Shown here: positions 1 through 8,228 of the stretch, one piece after another
Layout of the letters: each line of letters begins with the position of its first letter
Position numbering within the stretch: position 1 is the first letter of the stretch
DNA from: an uncultured bacterium
Lineage (GTDB): Bacteria; Bacillota; Clostridia; Oscillospirales; Ruminococcaceae
Length of the DNA: 64,000 bases
NCBI GenBank assembly: GCA_905214345.1
Contig: CAJMLV010000008.1
Span: 1 to 64,000 of the forward strand
Direction of reading: 5' to 3'
The notes under the pieces: generated by a model
What the model was told of the DNA's origin: nothing
The model's database searches: none
What the model saw: only the letters and a program-made list of their open reading frames with translations
Program-made: the position numbers and the translations under genes

Positions 1-294
1 GACATCACCGGTATCGGCAACATCACCAGCACCAGCAACATCACCAGCACCAGCATTACCGGTCACGGCACCTGTATCTCCCGAATCACCGGAAACAGCA
101 GCGCCTCCCGTGTCGAGATCGGCACCTTCATTGGTGTTCAGCGACTCAGTCTCCTCAGCCGGCTCACTGGTCGGCGCAGGTGTCGCCGCGAGATCTTCGT
201 CGGCAAAGACCTGGACCGGCGTCAGGGAAGCCAGCATCGCAAAGACCAGCAGAACGCTGATCACGCGGCGTGCCTTGAACCATAACTTGTCCAT
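1..294 (-). CDS. Secreted protein, N-terminal part (cut by window edge)
   Basis: The first 98 residues of a longer gene that leaves the window on the left. It opens with MDKLWFKARR, then a hydrophobic stretch (residues 11-28) ending in VFA-DED, a good Sec signal peptide with signal peptidase I site. The mature part is Thr/Pro/Glu-rich and then turns into low-complexity Gly/Ala/Asp/Thr repeats (GAGDVA, TGDV type), typical of linker or stalk segments of surface proteins. The start is fixed by a strong RBS (GGAAAGGAG) 6-8 bases upstream. No catalytic domain is visible in this part, so the function is unknown. It lies on the recombinase side of a gene break near 2270 and may be cargo of a mobile element. 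Confidence 0.7.
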   Translation of the reverse strand, partial: MDKLWFKARRVISVLLVFAMLASLTPVQVFADEDLAATPAPTSEPAEETESLNTNEGADLDTGGAAVSGDSGDTGAVTGNAGAGDVAGAGDVADTGDV

Positions 295-334
295 GAAATT
301 CTCCTTTCCGAGCGTTTCCGCCCTGCACTAGTTA

Positions 335-403
335 CCCCGAAACGGGGCAATTCATGACTTTATGAAGCTATTATATACGTCCTCGGTCACAAAATGGTCA
401 CAA
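335..403 (-). promoter_or_regulatory. Promoter and leader of the secreted-protein gene
   Basis: On the minus strand a perfect -10 TATAAT lies at 375-370. Upstream are two direct repeats of TTGTGACC with an 11-bp period (plus-strand GGTCACAA at 385-392 and 396-403) and no good -35. That layout suits an OmpR-type activator bound over the -35 region. Downstream, within the leader, is a small hairpin CCCCG-AAA-CGGGG (335-347). The activator role is inference. Confidence 0.45.
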
Positions 404-425
404 CTTTCCCGCAAAGCCCCCGCCG

Positions 426-481
426 CCGCCGAAAAAGCTTCTGAATTCAGAAACTTTTTTCCGTATTTTCGGCGGTTTTTT
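426..481 (+). terminator. Nested inverted repeat, terminator-like on the + strand
   Basis: The outer arms CCGCCGAAAA (426-435) and TTTTCGGCGG (466-475) are followed by a T run on the + strand. Inside is a second near-perfect palindrome centred on TTCTGAATTCAGAA (439-452), flanked by AAAAAG and CTTTTT. The form is that of a Rho-independent terminator for rightward transcription, yet no + strand gene ends here. It could also be a recombinase or regulator binding site. Confidence 0.4.
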
Positions 482-483
482 CG

Positions 484-514
484 TTTTGTAACTATTTTGT
501 AATTAATCTATCAC
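484..514 (+). promoter_or_regulatory. Putative promoter of the recombinase operon
   Basis: TTGTAA (486-491), a 17-bp spacer, then TATCAC (509-514). The -35 lies within a pair of 11-bp direct repeats, TTTTGTAACTA (484-494) and TTTTGTAATTA (495-505), which could bind a regulator. Confidence 0.35.
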
Positions 515-581
515 ATATTCACGTACATTCCTCCGTACCCATGGAAAGATATATTCCACTGCCACAGAAACGGAGGTCGCC

Positions 582-707
582 ATGGATTCCCCCATTCTTT
601 TGGTTCGGGATACGTTCCGTTCCGCCGTCCCATCCCACCGTGAAGAAGCGCTGAAGCAGCTGGCCCGGACCTGGCTGCGCATCGCCATCGGTCAGACCTG
701 CCCATGA
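582..707 (+). CDS. 41-residue protein translationally coupled to the serine recombinase
   Basis: A 41-codon ORF beginning MDSPILLVRD and ending AIGQTCP. It has its own RBS (ACGGAGG) 7 bases before the ATG, and its stop overlaps the recombinase start as ATGA (704-707), the usual sign of translational coupling. The recombinase has no good RBS of its own apart from this context, so the small ORF probably sets its expression. It is not recognised as a known family. A role as a recombination directionality factor or regulator is possible but unsupported. Confidence 0.55.
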   Translation: MDSPILLVRDTFRSAVPSHREEALKQLARTWLRIAIGQTCP

Positions 708-2251
708 GAGCCGCCATCTACTGCCGCCTGAGCAAAGAGGACGAAGTCCTGCCAGGCAGCGAGGTCCAGGAATCCGAAAGCATCCAGAACCAGCGGGCCA
801 TGCTGCTGGAATATGCCCGCCAGCACGGCCACGAAGTTACACATATATATTGTGACGAGGATTATTCCGGCATCGACCGCACCCGGCCGGACTTCAACCG
901 AATGCTCGAAGCCGCCAGGGCGGGCGAGTTCGAATTGATCCTGGTCAAGACTCAGTCCCGTTTTACCCGGGATATGGAACTGGTGGAAAAATACCTGCAC
1001 GGCCTGTTTCCTTTATGGGGCATCCGGTTCATCGCGGTGGTGGACCATGTGGATACCTTCGACGACGCCAACAAGAAAAGCCGCCAGATCAACGGGCTGA
1101 TCAACGAATGGTATCTGGAGGACCTGTCCGCCAACGTACGCTCGGTACTGACCCACAAACGCCGGGCCGGGCAGTACATCGCCGCGTTCCCGCTGTACGG
1201 CTACGCCAAAGACCCCGCCGACCACAACCGTCTGGTCATCGACCCGGAAGCTGCCGGGGTGGTCCGCCGTATCTTCTGGCTGTATCTGTCCGGTCTAGGC
1301 ACCACCCGCATTGCACAGACCCTGAACCGGGAGAACCTGCCACCGCCGGGGGTATACCGGCGGCTCAGAGAAGGCAATACACCTTATTATATAGGAGTCC
1401 TCCGCGAAACCTGGAGCAAATCCACCATCCACCGGCTGCTCACCACCCGCACCTATGCCGGAGACCTGGAACAGGGCCGCCACCGGCGCATCAGCTACAA
1501 GTCCTGCAAAACCGTCTGGATCCCCCGCAGCCAATGGATCGTGGTGCCCGGCACCCACCCGGCCATCATCGACCGGGAAACCTTCGACCGGGTGCAGCAG
1601 ATGCTGCACAGCGGCGCCCGCAGCGGCACGGGCGGCAGCATCCATCCGCTGGCAGGCCGGGTGGTCTGCGGACTGTGCGGCCGGGTGATGGAGCAAACCG
1701 CCTCCGGCCGCAAGGAGGCAGACGGCAGCCGCACCCGGTATTTCCGCTGCCGTACCGCCCTGCGAGACCGCACACTCTGCCCCGGTCAGCCTTATCTGCC
1801 GGTCGCCGCCTTGGAAACAGCGGTGCTGGCGCGTATCCGGGCCCTTCTGGGGCCTTACCTCGACCCGGAAGATCCGTCCCTCTGCCCGCCGGGTCCCGAT
1901 GAGGACGCTGCAGAAAGAGAAAAGCGTCATCTGCACACAGAGCTGGAACGCCGCCGGGCCGCCGTGGAGGCACTGTATCTCGACCGCTGCGGCGGCGTGG
2001 TGGAGGAAGAGGAGTTTCAGACGCTGCACCGCCGGTTCCGTCAGGAAATCACCCGGCTGGAGCAGCGTCTGCACGCTCTGGAATCCGCCCCCGCACCGGA
2101 ATCCGCGTCGGCTGCCCGGCAGCGCCGGCTGCGGCAGGCCGCCGCCCTGCCGGTACTGGACCGGGCGCTGGTCGGCCTGATGGTGGACCGGATACGGGTG
2201 TTTCCGCCGGAAAACGGCACTCGCAGGGTGGAGATCGACTGGAACTTCTGA
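704..2251 (+). CDS. Large serine recombinase (site-specific integrase/transposase)
   Basis: A 515-residue large serine recombinase that would catalyse integration or excision of a mobile element through a phosphoserine intermediate. The resolvase catalytic domain covers about residues 1-150. The nucleophile is the Ser in YCRLSKED (residue 10), with arginines in SRFTRD. The recombinase DNA-binding domain follows (about 165-290), then a zinc ribbon with Cys pairs near 322/325 and 348/358, and a coiled coil around 400-465. All are in normal order and the length is typical, so the enzyme looks intact. It starts inside the stop of the upstream 41-codon ORF. About 20 bp beyond its stop begins a truncated, oppositely oriented gene. 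Such recombinases normally sit at one end of their element, which puts an attachment site near 2252-2290. Confidence 0.93.
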   Translation: MRAAIYCRLSKEDEVLPGSEVQESESIQNQRAMLLEYARQHGHEVTHIYCDEDYSGIDRTRPDFNRMLEAARAGEFELILVKTQSRFTRDMELVEKYLHGLFPLWGIRFIAVVDHVDTFDDANKKSRQINGLINEWYLEDLSANVRSVLTHKRRAGQYIAAFPLYGYAKDPADHNRLVIDPEAAGVVRRIFWLYLSGLGTTRIAQTLNRENLPPPGVYRRLREGNTPYYIGVLRETWSKSTIHRLLTTRTYAGDLEQGRHRRISYKSCKTVWIPRSQWIVVPGTHPAIIDRETFDRVQQMLHSGARSGTGGSIHPLAGRVVCGLCGRVMEQTASGRKEADGSRTRYFRCRTALRDRTLCPGQPYLPVAALETAVLARIRALLGPYLDPEDPSLCPPGPDEDAAEREKRHLHTELERRRAAVEALYLDRCGGVVEEEEFQTLHRRFRQEITRLEQRLHALESAPAPESASAARQRRLRQAAALPVLDRALVGLMVDRIRVFPPENGTRRVEIDWNF

Positions 2252-2859
2252 GTCCGGCGTGGACAGAAGCGTCCCGCCCAGGTGGGATAGACCTCGCCCG
2301 AAGCCACCGTGGCGATATACTCCTGAAAGCTCACCGTCACGTTGCGGGCGTTCTCGCTGGGGCGGCCCAGATGCACCGTGATGGTCTTGGGGATGACCAC
2401 CTCTTTCAGCACACGGCCCTGCAATCCGGGGCAGTTGCCCGCCGGAGCAGGGCCGCTGCCGCCCCGGCCGGAAAACAGCGGATGGGGCGGAATCCGCACA
2501 TTGCTTTCCTGGGCGATGCGGCCGGTGGTCACTGCACCGTCGGCGGGCAGAAACGCCAGCCGGGCCACCGTCTGCTGGCCGTCAAACACCTGCACGCCTT
2601 CCACCCGCACCGTCTGCCATCCGTCCTTTTCGGCCACCAGGTCATACACGGCATAGGGCCGCACCGTGGTGTTGGCCTCGTCCAGGCTGTAAGAGCGGTC
2701 GGGCGCGGCCAGGCCCGTCTGCAGGGCAACGCCGTTTTCGTCGGTTTCCAGGCGGTTGACGGGCACACCGCTCTCATCCAGAACTGTCACCCGCACCCCC
2801 GCCAGCGGCGCGGCCTCTTCGGCCAGGGCCGCCGCGATCCATATACTGCCAGTCGGCAT
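2041..2859 (-). pseudogene. SpoIID-like/peptidoglycan-binding clostridial protein, 3' part missing at an insertion
   Basis: The start is MPTGSIWIAA at 2859, with RBS AGGGAGGTG. Residues 1-195 match, from memory, the N-terminal half of a clostridial family often annotated as peptidoglycan-binding or spore cortex-lytic. It has an N-terminal fold with a VTVLD segment and a TDENG turn, a Pro/Gly linker, then VIPKTITVHLG, NVTVSFQEYI and VASGEVYPTW. In intact members YPTW is followed by a long SpoIID-like domain (PE-AL-AN-YAQ) and a peptidoglycan-binding domain. Here the match stops after YPTW, the frame runs antisense into the recombinase gene, and it stops at 2041. The missing half should lie to the left, beyond the other end of the element. 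Family naming is from memory; the abrupt loss of homology beside the recombinase is seen. Confidence 0.65.
2252..2290. other. Presumed right attachment site (attR-like junction)
   Basis: Between the recombinase stop (2251) and the point where the opposite-strand gene resumes family-like sequence (about 2275). On the minus strand the gene reads ...GEVYPTW and then departs into AGRFCPRR. The sequence around the break (CCCACCTGGGCGGGA on the minus strand) is an imperfect palindrome, as expected for a serine integrase crossover. The exact core cannot be set from one junction. Confidence 0.45.
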
Positions 2860-2940
2860 AGATAACACCTCCCTGACAACAGGATATGACGATTTCCCCA
2901 TCGCGGTGCCCCGGGTGTGGAAAATTCGATGCGGGTCCTC

Positions 2941-2969
2941 TTTCCATTTTTTCACCTTTGCGTTATACT
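2941..2969 (+). promoter_or_regulatory. Putative promoter of the epimerase/membrane protein operon
   Basis: A good -10 TATACT (2964-2969) with a weak -35 TTTCCA (2941-2946) at 17-bp spacing, 31 bases before the epimerase ATG. Confidence 0.4.
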
Positions 2970-3000
2970 GAAAGAAACAAATCCTTTGGGGGTATACGAA

Positions 3001-3885
3001 ATGCGCCATACCATCGAAAATGAACATATCCGCCTGACTGTGGACACCCACGGCGCCGAGGCGGTCAGCGTTATCAACAAGCACACCGGGGCCGAGATGC
3101 TCTGGCAGGCCGACCCCACCGTCTGGGCCCGCCATGCGCCCATCCTCTTCCCCTACACCGGCAAGCTCACCGACGGCAAGATGCTGGCCAAAGGGGTGGA
3201 GTACACCGGCGGTCAGCATGGTTTTGCCCGGGACGTAGAGCACACCCTGGTCAACCGCACCGACGACAGCCTGGTATTTGAGCTTACCGCCGATGCCCAG
3301 ACCCTGCAGAAATGGCCCTACGCCTTTGTACTGCGTTCCACCTTTACCCTCAACGGCAAGACGGTCTGCCACACCCTGACAGTGGAGAACCCCGTGGAAG
3401 AGCAGCTGCGGTTCGGCATCGGGTATCATCCGGCTTTTGCCATCCCCTTCGACGACAAACACACCACCGAGGACTACGAGTTCCGTTTTGACGAACTGGA
3501 AAGTCCCCTGTGTGTGAGCTGCCTGCCCAACGGCCTGCTGAACGGCCGGGACTTCTACTATCTGGGCCGCAACACCAAGACCGTCCCCCTGACCGACGAG
3601 CTTTTCGCCAACGACAGCTACTGCATGGTAAACCTGCGCAGCGCCAACCTGGCCATTGTGGAAAAGGACACCGGGCGCAAGGTTTCCTGCAACATTGAGG
3701 GATACCCCTATGTGCTGATCTGGTCCAGCCCCGCCAAGCCGGTGCGGTTCGTCTGCATCGAACCCTGGCACAGCCTGCCCGGCGAGGAAAACGGTCCCAT
3801 CGAATGGGAGCAGCGCCCCTGCGCCGCCAGCCTTGCCCAGGGCGAGACCTGGTCCACCACCCTGTGCACCACCTTTGACCGCTGA
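3001..3885 (+). CDS. Aldose 1-epimerase family protein
   Basis: A 294-residue cytosolic beta-sandwich protein of the galactose mutarotase-like superfamily (LacX/YphB branch), expected to interconvert alpha and beta anomers of a hexose. Family features in order are HGAEAVSVI near the N-terminus, the PILFPYTGKL segment, QHGFAR (about 71-76), IGYHPAF with the catalytic His in the middle, and CIEPWHSLP with the catalytic Glu near the C-terminus. The start is set by GGGGGT seven bases upstream. Its TGA overlaps the ATG of the next gene by one base, so it is co-transcribed with the two membrane proteins. The preferred sugar cannot be read from the sequence. Confidence 0.88.
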   Translation: MRHTIENEHIRLTVDTHGAEAVSVINKHTGAEMLWQADPTVWARHAPILFPYTGKLTDGKMLAKGVEYTGGQHGFARDVEHTLVNRTDDSLVFELTADAQTLQKWPYAFVLRSTFTLNGKTVCHTLTVENPVEEQLRFGIGYHPAFAIPFDDKHTTEDYEFRFDELESPLCVSCLPNGLLNGRDFYYLGRNTKTVPLTDELFANDSYCMVNLRSANLAIVEKDTGRKVSCNIEGYPYVLIWSSPAKPVRFVCIEPWHSLPGEENGPIEWEQRPCAASLAQGETWSTTLCTTFDR

Positions 3886-5912
3886 TGAAGAAAAACGTCG
3901 AATGCCGCCGTGCGCGTCTTTGGGCGTTGGCCGGGGCTCTTTTAGGAGCCGCGGTCTTTTTGGCGTTGTACGGAACCAGAGTACTGAACCCCACTGAGGT
4001 GGATTGGCTGCTCAACGGTCACGGAGACCCGACCCAGCACTATCTGGGTTGGGTGCAGTATCGTCACAGTGAGTGGCATCTGCCTTATCTGGGCATGTCC
4101 TATTCCACCATCTACCCCCACCGGGTCAGTGTTCTGTATACCGATTCCCTGCCGCTGTTCGCTGTCTTTTTCAAACTGCTCAGCCCCCTGCTGCCGGAGA
4201 CTTTCCAGTATTTCGGCTGGTGGGGCCTGCTGTGCTTCATGCTGCAGGGTTCCCTTGGCCAGTGCCTGATCGCCCGCCTGGGTGCTGCGCGCACCCATTG
4301 GGCCCACGCGGCAGCTCTGGCCGGAGCCGGGCTTCTTGTGCTGTTTCCTGCACTGCGCATCCGGATGTTCGGGCACACCGCTCTGGCCGGCACCTGGCTG
4401 ATTTTAGCTGCTCTGTGCGTATGGGCTTTTTATGACCGCCTGTGTCCCACCACGCTGCGGGCCTGCCTTTGGTGGGCTCTGCTCGGGCTGCTGGGGGCCG
4501 GGTTTCATCTGTATTATCTGCCCATGATGGGCATTGTGGCCGTAGGCTGCGCCGTGGCCGCCCTGCTGCACCGCAGGGGAGCTGCCCGCGCCTTTTTGCC
4601 CATTCTTTCTTATTGCGCAGCGGCTCTGGCCGAACTGTTCGTACTGGGGGCTTTTGCCGGCAACTACGCCGGCACTTCCAACGGCATCCTGGACGGTGCC
4701 GATTTACTGAATTTGTTTGTGCCCGGCTTTGAGGATGGTCTGGAAACCAACATCTACATCGGCGCCGGGGCTGTTTTGGTCTGCGTTCTGGCTGCTGTGA
4801 CCGGCCTGGCTGCGCTGATTCGCCATCCCGAAAAGCAGGCCGCCCTGCGCCGCCTGGCCCCCTGGTGGGTGTCCGCCCTGGTCATGGGCCTGCTCAGCGC
4901 CGTGGCCGCCACGTCCAACACCGTCACCCTGGCAGGGCATACTCTGTTCACCTTGCCCCTGCCGCAAGTGCTGTTTGATTTCTGGTCCATGTTCTCTTCC
5001 TGTGCCCGGCTTTCCTGGCTGCTGGGCATCCTGCTCATTGCCGCGGCAGCAGCTGCGTTGCTGCGGATACTGCCCACCCGCATTGCCCTGGTCCTGTTGG
5101 CACTGTGCATGGGGGTACAGGCAGCAACACAGGGCGGCGCCCTTGCATCGCTGGCTGCGGATTACCGCTCTGATACCTCGTATGAGCATAGCGACGACTT
5201 TTCCGATCCCGGTTGGCAGGTCATTGCCGACAGCGGCCTGATCCAGCACCTGGCCTTTGCTTCCTTCGATATTGAATCCGACACCTTCTGGGGCTGTGCC
5301 GAACTGGCAGCAGAGAACCACTGGACGCTGAACTGTTTCTATTTGGCCCACATGGACAGCTCTACCGCCGCTATCAGTATTCTGGGCCAGCTGGACGCCC
5401 CGCAGCCCGGTACCCTTTATGTATTTTCCAGCACCGGCGATGAGCTGCGCCGCAGCCTGTATACTCTGAACTACTACCGCCTGGACGGCGTTCTGGTAGG
5501 CAGTCTGGAAACCCTCCCCCTGCCCGCTGCCGAAGCGGACGACAGCACCGTTGCGGTGGATCTGCACGGCCTGGCCTTCGGTGAAAATACCGCCAGTACC
5601 TACGACGAGGACGGCGGCATCACCCTGGCCGGGGGCGAAAGCGTCTCCGGACCTCAGTGGACCCTGGTTCCCGGGCGCTACGTCTGCACCATCCGGGGCG
5701 AAGGTCTGGATCACTGCTATGTGCGCAGCGGATACCACATGGAAAAAGCCCCCTATCAGGAACTGGATGTGGTTTTTCTGGAAGGCAACGCCCAGGTGGT
5801 GTCCTTCCAGTTCGACCTGGGGCAGAATGCGCCTGGCTGGGAATTTGCCGTCCACACACTGGATGAACGTCCTGTACGCCTGAGCGAAGTGACCCTGGCC
5901 AAGATCAGCTGA
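3885..5912 (+). CDS. DUF6311-type polytopic membrane protein, probable GT-C glycosyltransferase
   Basis: 675 residues. After one N-terminal membrane segment comes an acidic extracytoplasmic loop with NGHGDPTQHYLGW (about residues 45-57), the hallmark of DUF6311 proteins, then YPHRVSVLYTDSLPL and about ten further hydrophobic segments up to residue 430. The last 245 residues are soluble, lie outside, and look beta-rich. The layout (a short acidic motif in the first large loop, then many membrane spans) is that of lipid-linked-sugar-dependent GT-C transferases. The role is probably adding a sugar to a surface polymer or lipid; donor and acceptor are unknown. It lies between the epimerase and another GT-C-like protein. 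Confidence 0.7.
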   Translation: MKKNVECRRARLWALAGALLGAAVFLALYGTRVLNPTEVDWLLNGHGDPTQHYLGWVQYRHSEWHLPYLGMSYSTIYPHRVSVLYTDSLPLFAVFFKLLSPLLPETFQYFGWWGLLCFMLQGSLGQCLIARLGAARTHWAHAAALAGAGLLVLFPALRIRMFGHTALAGTWLILAALCVWAFYDRLCPTTLRACLWWALLGLLGAGFHLYYLPMMGIVAVGCAVAALLHRRGAARAFLPILSYCAAALAELFVLGAFAGNYAGTSNGILDGADLLNLFVPGFEDGLETNIYIGAGAVLVCVLAAVTGLAALIRHPEKQAALRRLAPWWVSALVMGLLSAVAATSNTVTLAGHTLFTLPLPQVLFDFWSMFSSCARLSWLLGILLIAAAAAALLRILPTRIALVLLALCMGVQAATQGGALASLAADYRSDTSYEHSDDFSDPGWQVIADSGLIQHLAFASFDIESDTFWGCAELAAENHWTLNCFYLAHMDSSTAAISILGQLDAPQPGTLYVFSSTGDELRRSLYTLNYYRLDGVLVGSLETLPLPAAEADDSTVAVDLHGLAFGENTASTYDEDGGITLAGGESVSGPQWTLVPGRYVCTIRGEGLDHCYVRSGYHMEKAPYQELDVVFLEGNAQVVSFQFDLGQNAPGWEFAVHTLDERPVRLSEVTLAKIS

Positions 5913-5925
5913 AAGGAGGCGGCCT

Positions 5926-8175
5926 ATGCCGTCCAAACACACCCTCTCCGCCCTGCCGCGCCGACATCCAGGTCTGCTTGTTCTGCTGGGAATCGAACTG
6001 GTATTTCTGGTTTCGGTGTTTTACAGCGCCTTGCGGCCTCTGTCATCTTTCCGATTCACTCCCGCCGACCTGGAAGACTGGACCGTAAACGCAGAACTCA
6101 CCACCGATGGGGAAGGCCGTGTGGGAATAGGCGACGCTGGCACCGCCCAGGAAGAGACGCTGTTTTCCACTGTCGCCCTGGACCTGCCCGCCGGATTTTA
6201 CCGCATCACCGTCAATTATCGTGCCGAAGCCTGGTTTGATGAAAAAGGCACCCTGACCCTGCCCAGCCTGTCCTCCTACACCGAGGAAAAATACGCGGTC
6301 TACACCTACGACGGTTCGCTGAATCCCGGTGAGGAAAGCCAAACTTTCGACCTGTGTGTTCTGCGGCGCTGTTCGGACGTCCGCCTTCTGCTGCGCAGCA
6401 ACGGAGCCGTATTCTATCTGCAAAGCCTGCAGCTGGACCCCAACCGTCCCATGATGCTGGTTCTGGCCATGGGTGCCCTTTTGTTGATTCTGGCCGCCGA
6501 CTGGGTGGTGCTGCGGGTCTGGCATGGCAGTCCCCTGGCCATAGCCCCCACCGCCGGCGGTGCATTTCTGGGCGTTCTAGGCATTGCATTTATGGCTTGT
6601 ATTCCTCTGTTTCAGGCGGGCGGCGGCATGACCGGCCATGATATCGCCTTCCACCTGCTGCGCATCGACAACATGGCCAAAAGCCTGGCGGATGGGGAAT
6701 TTCCTGTTCGTATATACCACCAGGTAAAAAGCGGGTACGGCTATGCCCCTTCGCTGTACTACGGCGAATTGTTGCTGTATATTCCGGCATTTCTGCGCCT
6801 GCTGGGCTGTGAGATGCGCCTGGTCTACCAAGAATATGCAGCTGCCGTCACCCTGGCCACCGCCGCCGTCACCTACTTTTGCCTGCGGGAGATGTTCAGT
6901 CGCCGTTGGCTGGCCCTGGTGGGCTGTGCCTTGTATGTTCTGTCCCCTTACCGGCTGATATGCGTTTATGTGCGTTCCGCCGTGGGGGAATATACCGCCC
7001 TGCTCTTCCTGCCACTTCTGGCTTTGGGGTTGTGGCGGCTGTACGCCTGCCGCAAGGATATCCCCGCCTGGGGAATTTTGTGTGTCGGTTTCGGCGGTTT
7101 GCTGCAAACCCACATCATCACCATGATGCTGAGCTGCCTGGTGGTGCTCTGCCTGGTACTGGTCTGGTGGCGCAGGACCTTCCAGCCCTTTATCCTGCTG
7201 CAGTGGGTCAAAGCCGCTGCTGCCTGCATTGCGGTAAATCTCTGGTTCCTCTTCCCCTTCCTCACCATGGCCGGCTCCCAGCTTTCCGGCGAAGAAAAAT
7301 CCATCGCCGACGAAGCTCTGACCCTGGCCCAGCTTTTCACCCGCGGCACCACCGCTGTGTTCGGCCTTGCCCTGCCGCTTGGCGGAGCGTTGTTGCTGGC
7401 CGTGTTCCTGCTCAAACCTGCCGCCGGCGGCACATCGTACAAGCCGGCACTGGGCGCTCTGGGTGTAGGCGCTTTCGCCTTGTTTGCCAGCACCCGGCTT
7501 TTCCCCTGGGATGCCGTCGCCCGTATCCCCGTCCTGGGCTCCCTGCTTCTGTCCATCCAGTTTCCATGGCGTTTTCTGGGCCTGGCCACCCTGAGCCTGA
7601 CCCTTGCCGCCCTGTTTGCCCTGCAGCAGCTGGGTCTGTCCGGCCTTTCCCGTTTTGCACGGGCGGGCAGTGCCGCCATGCTGGCTTTGACCGCCTTTTT
7701 CTGCCTGACCTTCCTGCAGGAACGTGTATCCGCCGAAACCGACTTTTACAACGGGGACCCTTCCCAGTGGATGACTATGTCCACATCATCCCTGATTTAC
7801 CCCATGGATGATCTCTATCTGCCCAAAGGCGCTGTGGTCCAGGGCATGGGATACGCGGTCAATCCCCCGCTGGATGCTGCGGTGGAATCTATCCGCCGGG
7901 ACGGCCGCACTACCTATGTTGACTGCACCACTGCCGACCGGGAGGGCCTGGTGGAACTGCCTCTGCTGTATTATCCCGGCTACCGCACCGACACCGGCAC
8001 CCTCTACCTCACCGAAACAGGGGTGGTAGGGCTGGCTGTGCCTGCCGGGTTTGACGGCACCGTTACCGTGACCTGGCAGGAACCCAAGCGCTGGCTGGCC
8101 GCCGACCTGATTTCTCTGGTCAGCATCGTGGCCCTGGCCGGAAACGCACTTTACCGGCGCCGCCAAAAAGACTGA
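5926..8175 (+). CDS. Polytopic membrane protein, YfhO/6-pyruvoyl-like GT-C family
   Basis: 749 residues with a strong RBS (AAAGGAGG) 13 bases after the preceding stop. An N-terminal membrane anchor (about 18-38) is followed by an extracytoplasmic beta domain (40-170), then about twelve hydrophobic segments. The loop GGGMTGHDIAFHLLRIDNMAKSL (about 228-250) carries the acidic DIAFHLLR motif typical of this group of large membrane glycosyltransferases. A short outside domain and one last membrane segment end the protein. It is probably partnered with the DUF6311 protein in surface glycan or lipid modification; substrate unknown. A strong bidirectional terminator follows. Confidence 0.68.
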   Translation: MPSKHTLSALPRRHPGLLVLLGIELVFLVSVFYSALRPLSSFRFTPADLEDWTVNAELTTDGEGRVGIGDAGTAQEETLFSTVALDLPAGFYRITVNYRAEAWFDEKGTLTLPSLSSYTEEKYAVYTYDGSLNPGEESQTFDLCVLRRCSDVRLLLRSNGAVFYLQSLQLDPNRPMMLVLAMGALLLILAADWVVLRVWHGSPLAIAPTAGGAFLGVLGIAFMACIPLFQAGGGMTGHDIAFHLLRIDNMAKSLADGEFPVRIYHQVKSGYGYAPSLYYGELLLYIPAFLRLLGCEMRLVYQEYAAAVTLATAAVTYFCLREMFSRRWLALVGCALYVLSPYRLICVYVRSAVGEYTALLFLPLLALGLWRLYACRKDIPAWGILCVGFGGLLQTHIITMMLSCLVVLCLVLVWWRRTFQPFILLQWVKAAAACIAVNLWFLFPFLTMAGSQLSGEEKSIADEALTLAQLFTRGTTAVFGLALPLGGALLLAVFLLKPAAGGTSYKPALGALGVGAFALFASTRLFPWDAVARIPVLGSLLLSIQFPWRFLGLATLSLTLAALFALQQLGLSGLSRFARAGSAAMLALTAFFCLTFLQERVSAETDFYNGDPSQWMTMSTSSLIYPMDDLYLPKGAVVQGMGYAVNPPLDAAVESIRRDGRTTYVDCTTADREGLVELPLLYYPGYRTDTGTLYLTETGVVGLAVPAGFDGTVTVTWQEPKRWLAADLISLVSIVALAGNALYRRRQKD

Positions 8176-8183
8176 TACAAAAC

Positions 8184-8226
8184 TCCCCCGTTTCGCCGCA
8201 GCAGGCAAAACGGGGGATTTCTTTTA
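8184..8226. terminator. Bidirectional Rho-independent terminator
   Basis: CCCCCGTTT (8185-8193) pairs with AAACGGGGG (8208-8216), with a TTTCTTTT tail on the + strand and A-rich sequence on the other side. It separates convergent operons. Confidence 0.85.
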
Positions 8227-8228
8227 TC

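Noticed and set aside
1..100. Short tandem repeats resembling a CRISPR or satellite
   Set aside because: They are in-frame Gly-Ala-Asp-Thr repeats of the secreted protein, too short and too degenerate, without spacers.
2860..3771. Upstream extension of the truncated SpoIID-like frame to 3771
   Set aside because: The extension is antisense to the epimerase gene; the RBS AGGGAGGTG and family-like N-terminus set the start at 2859.
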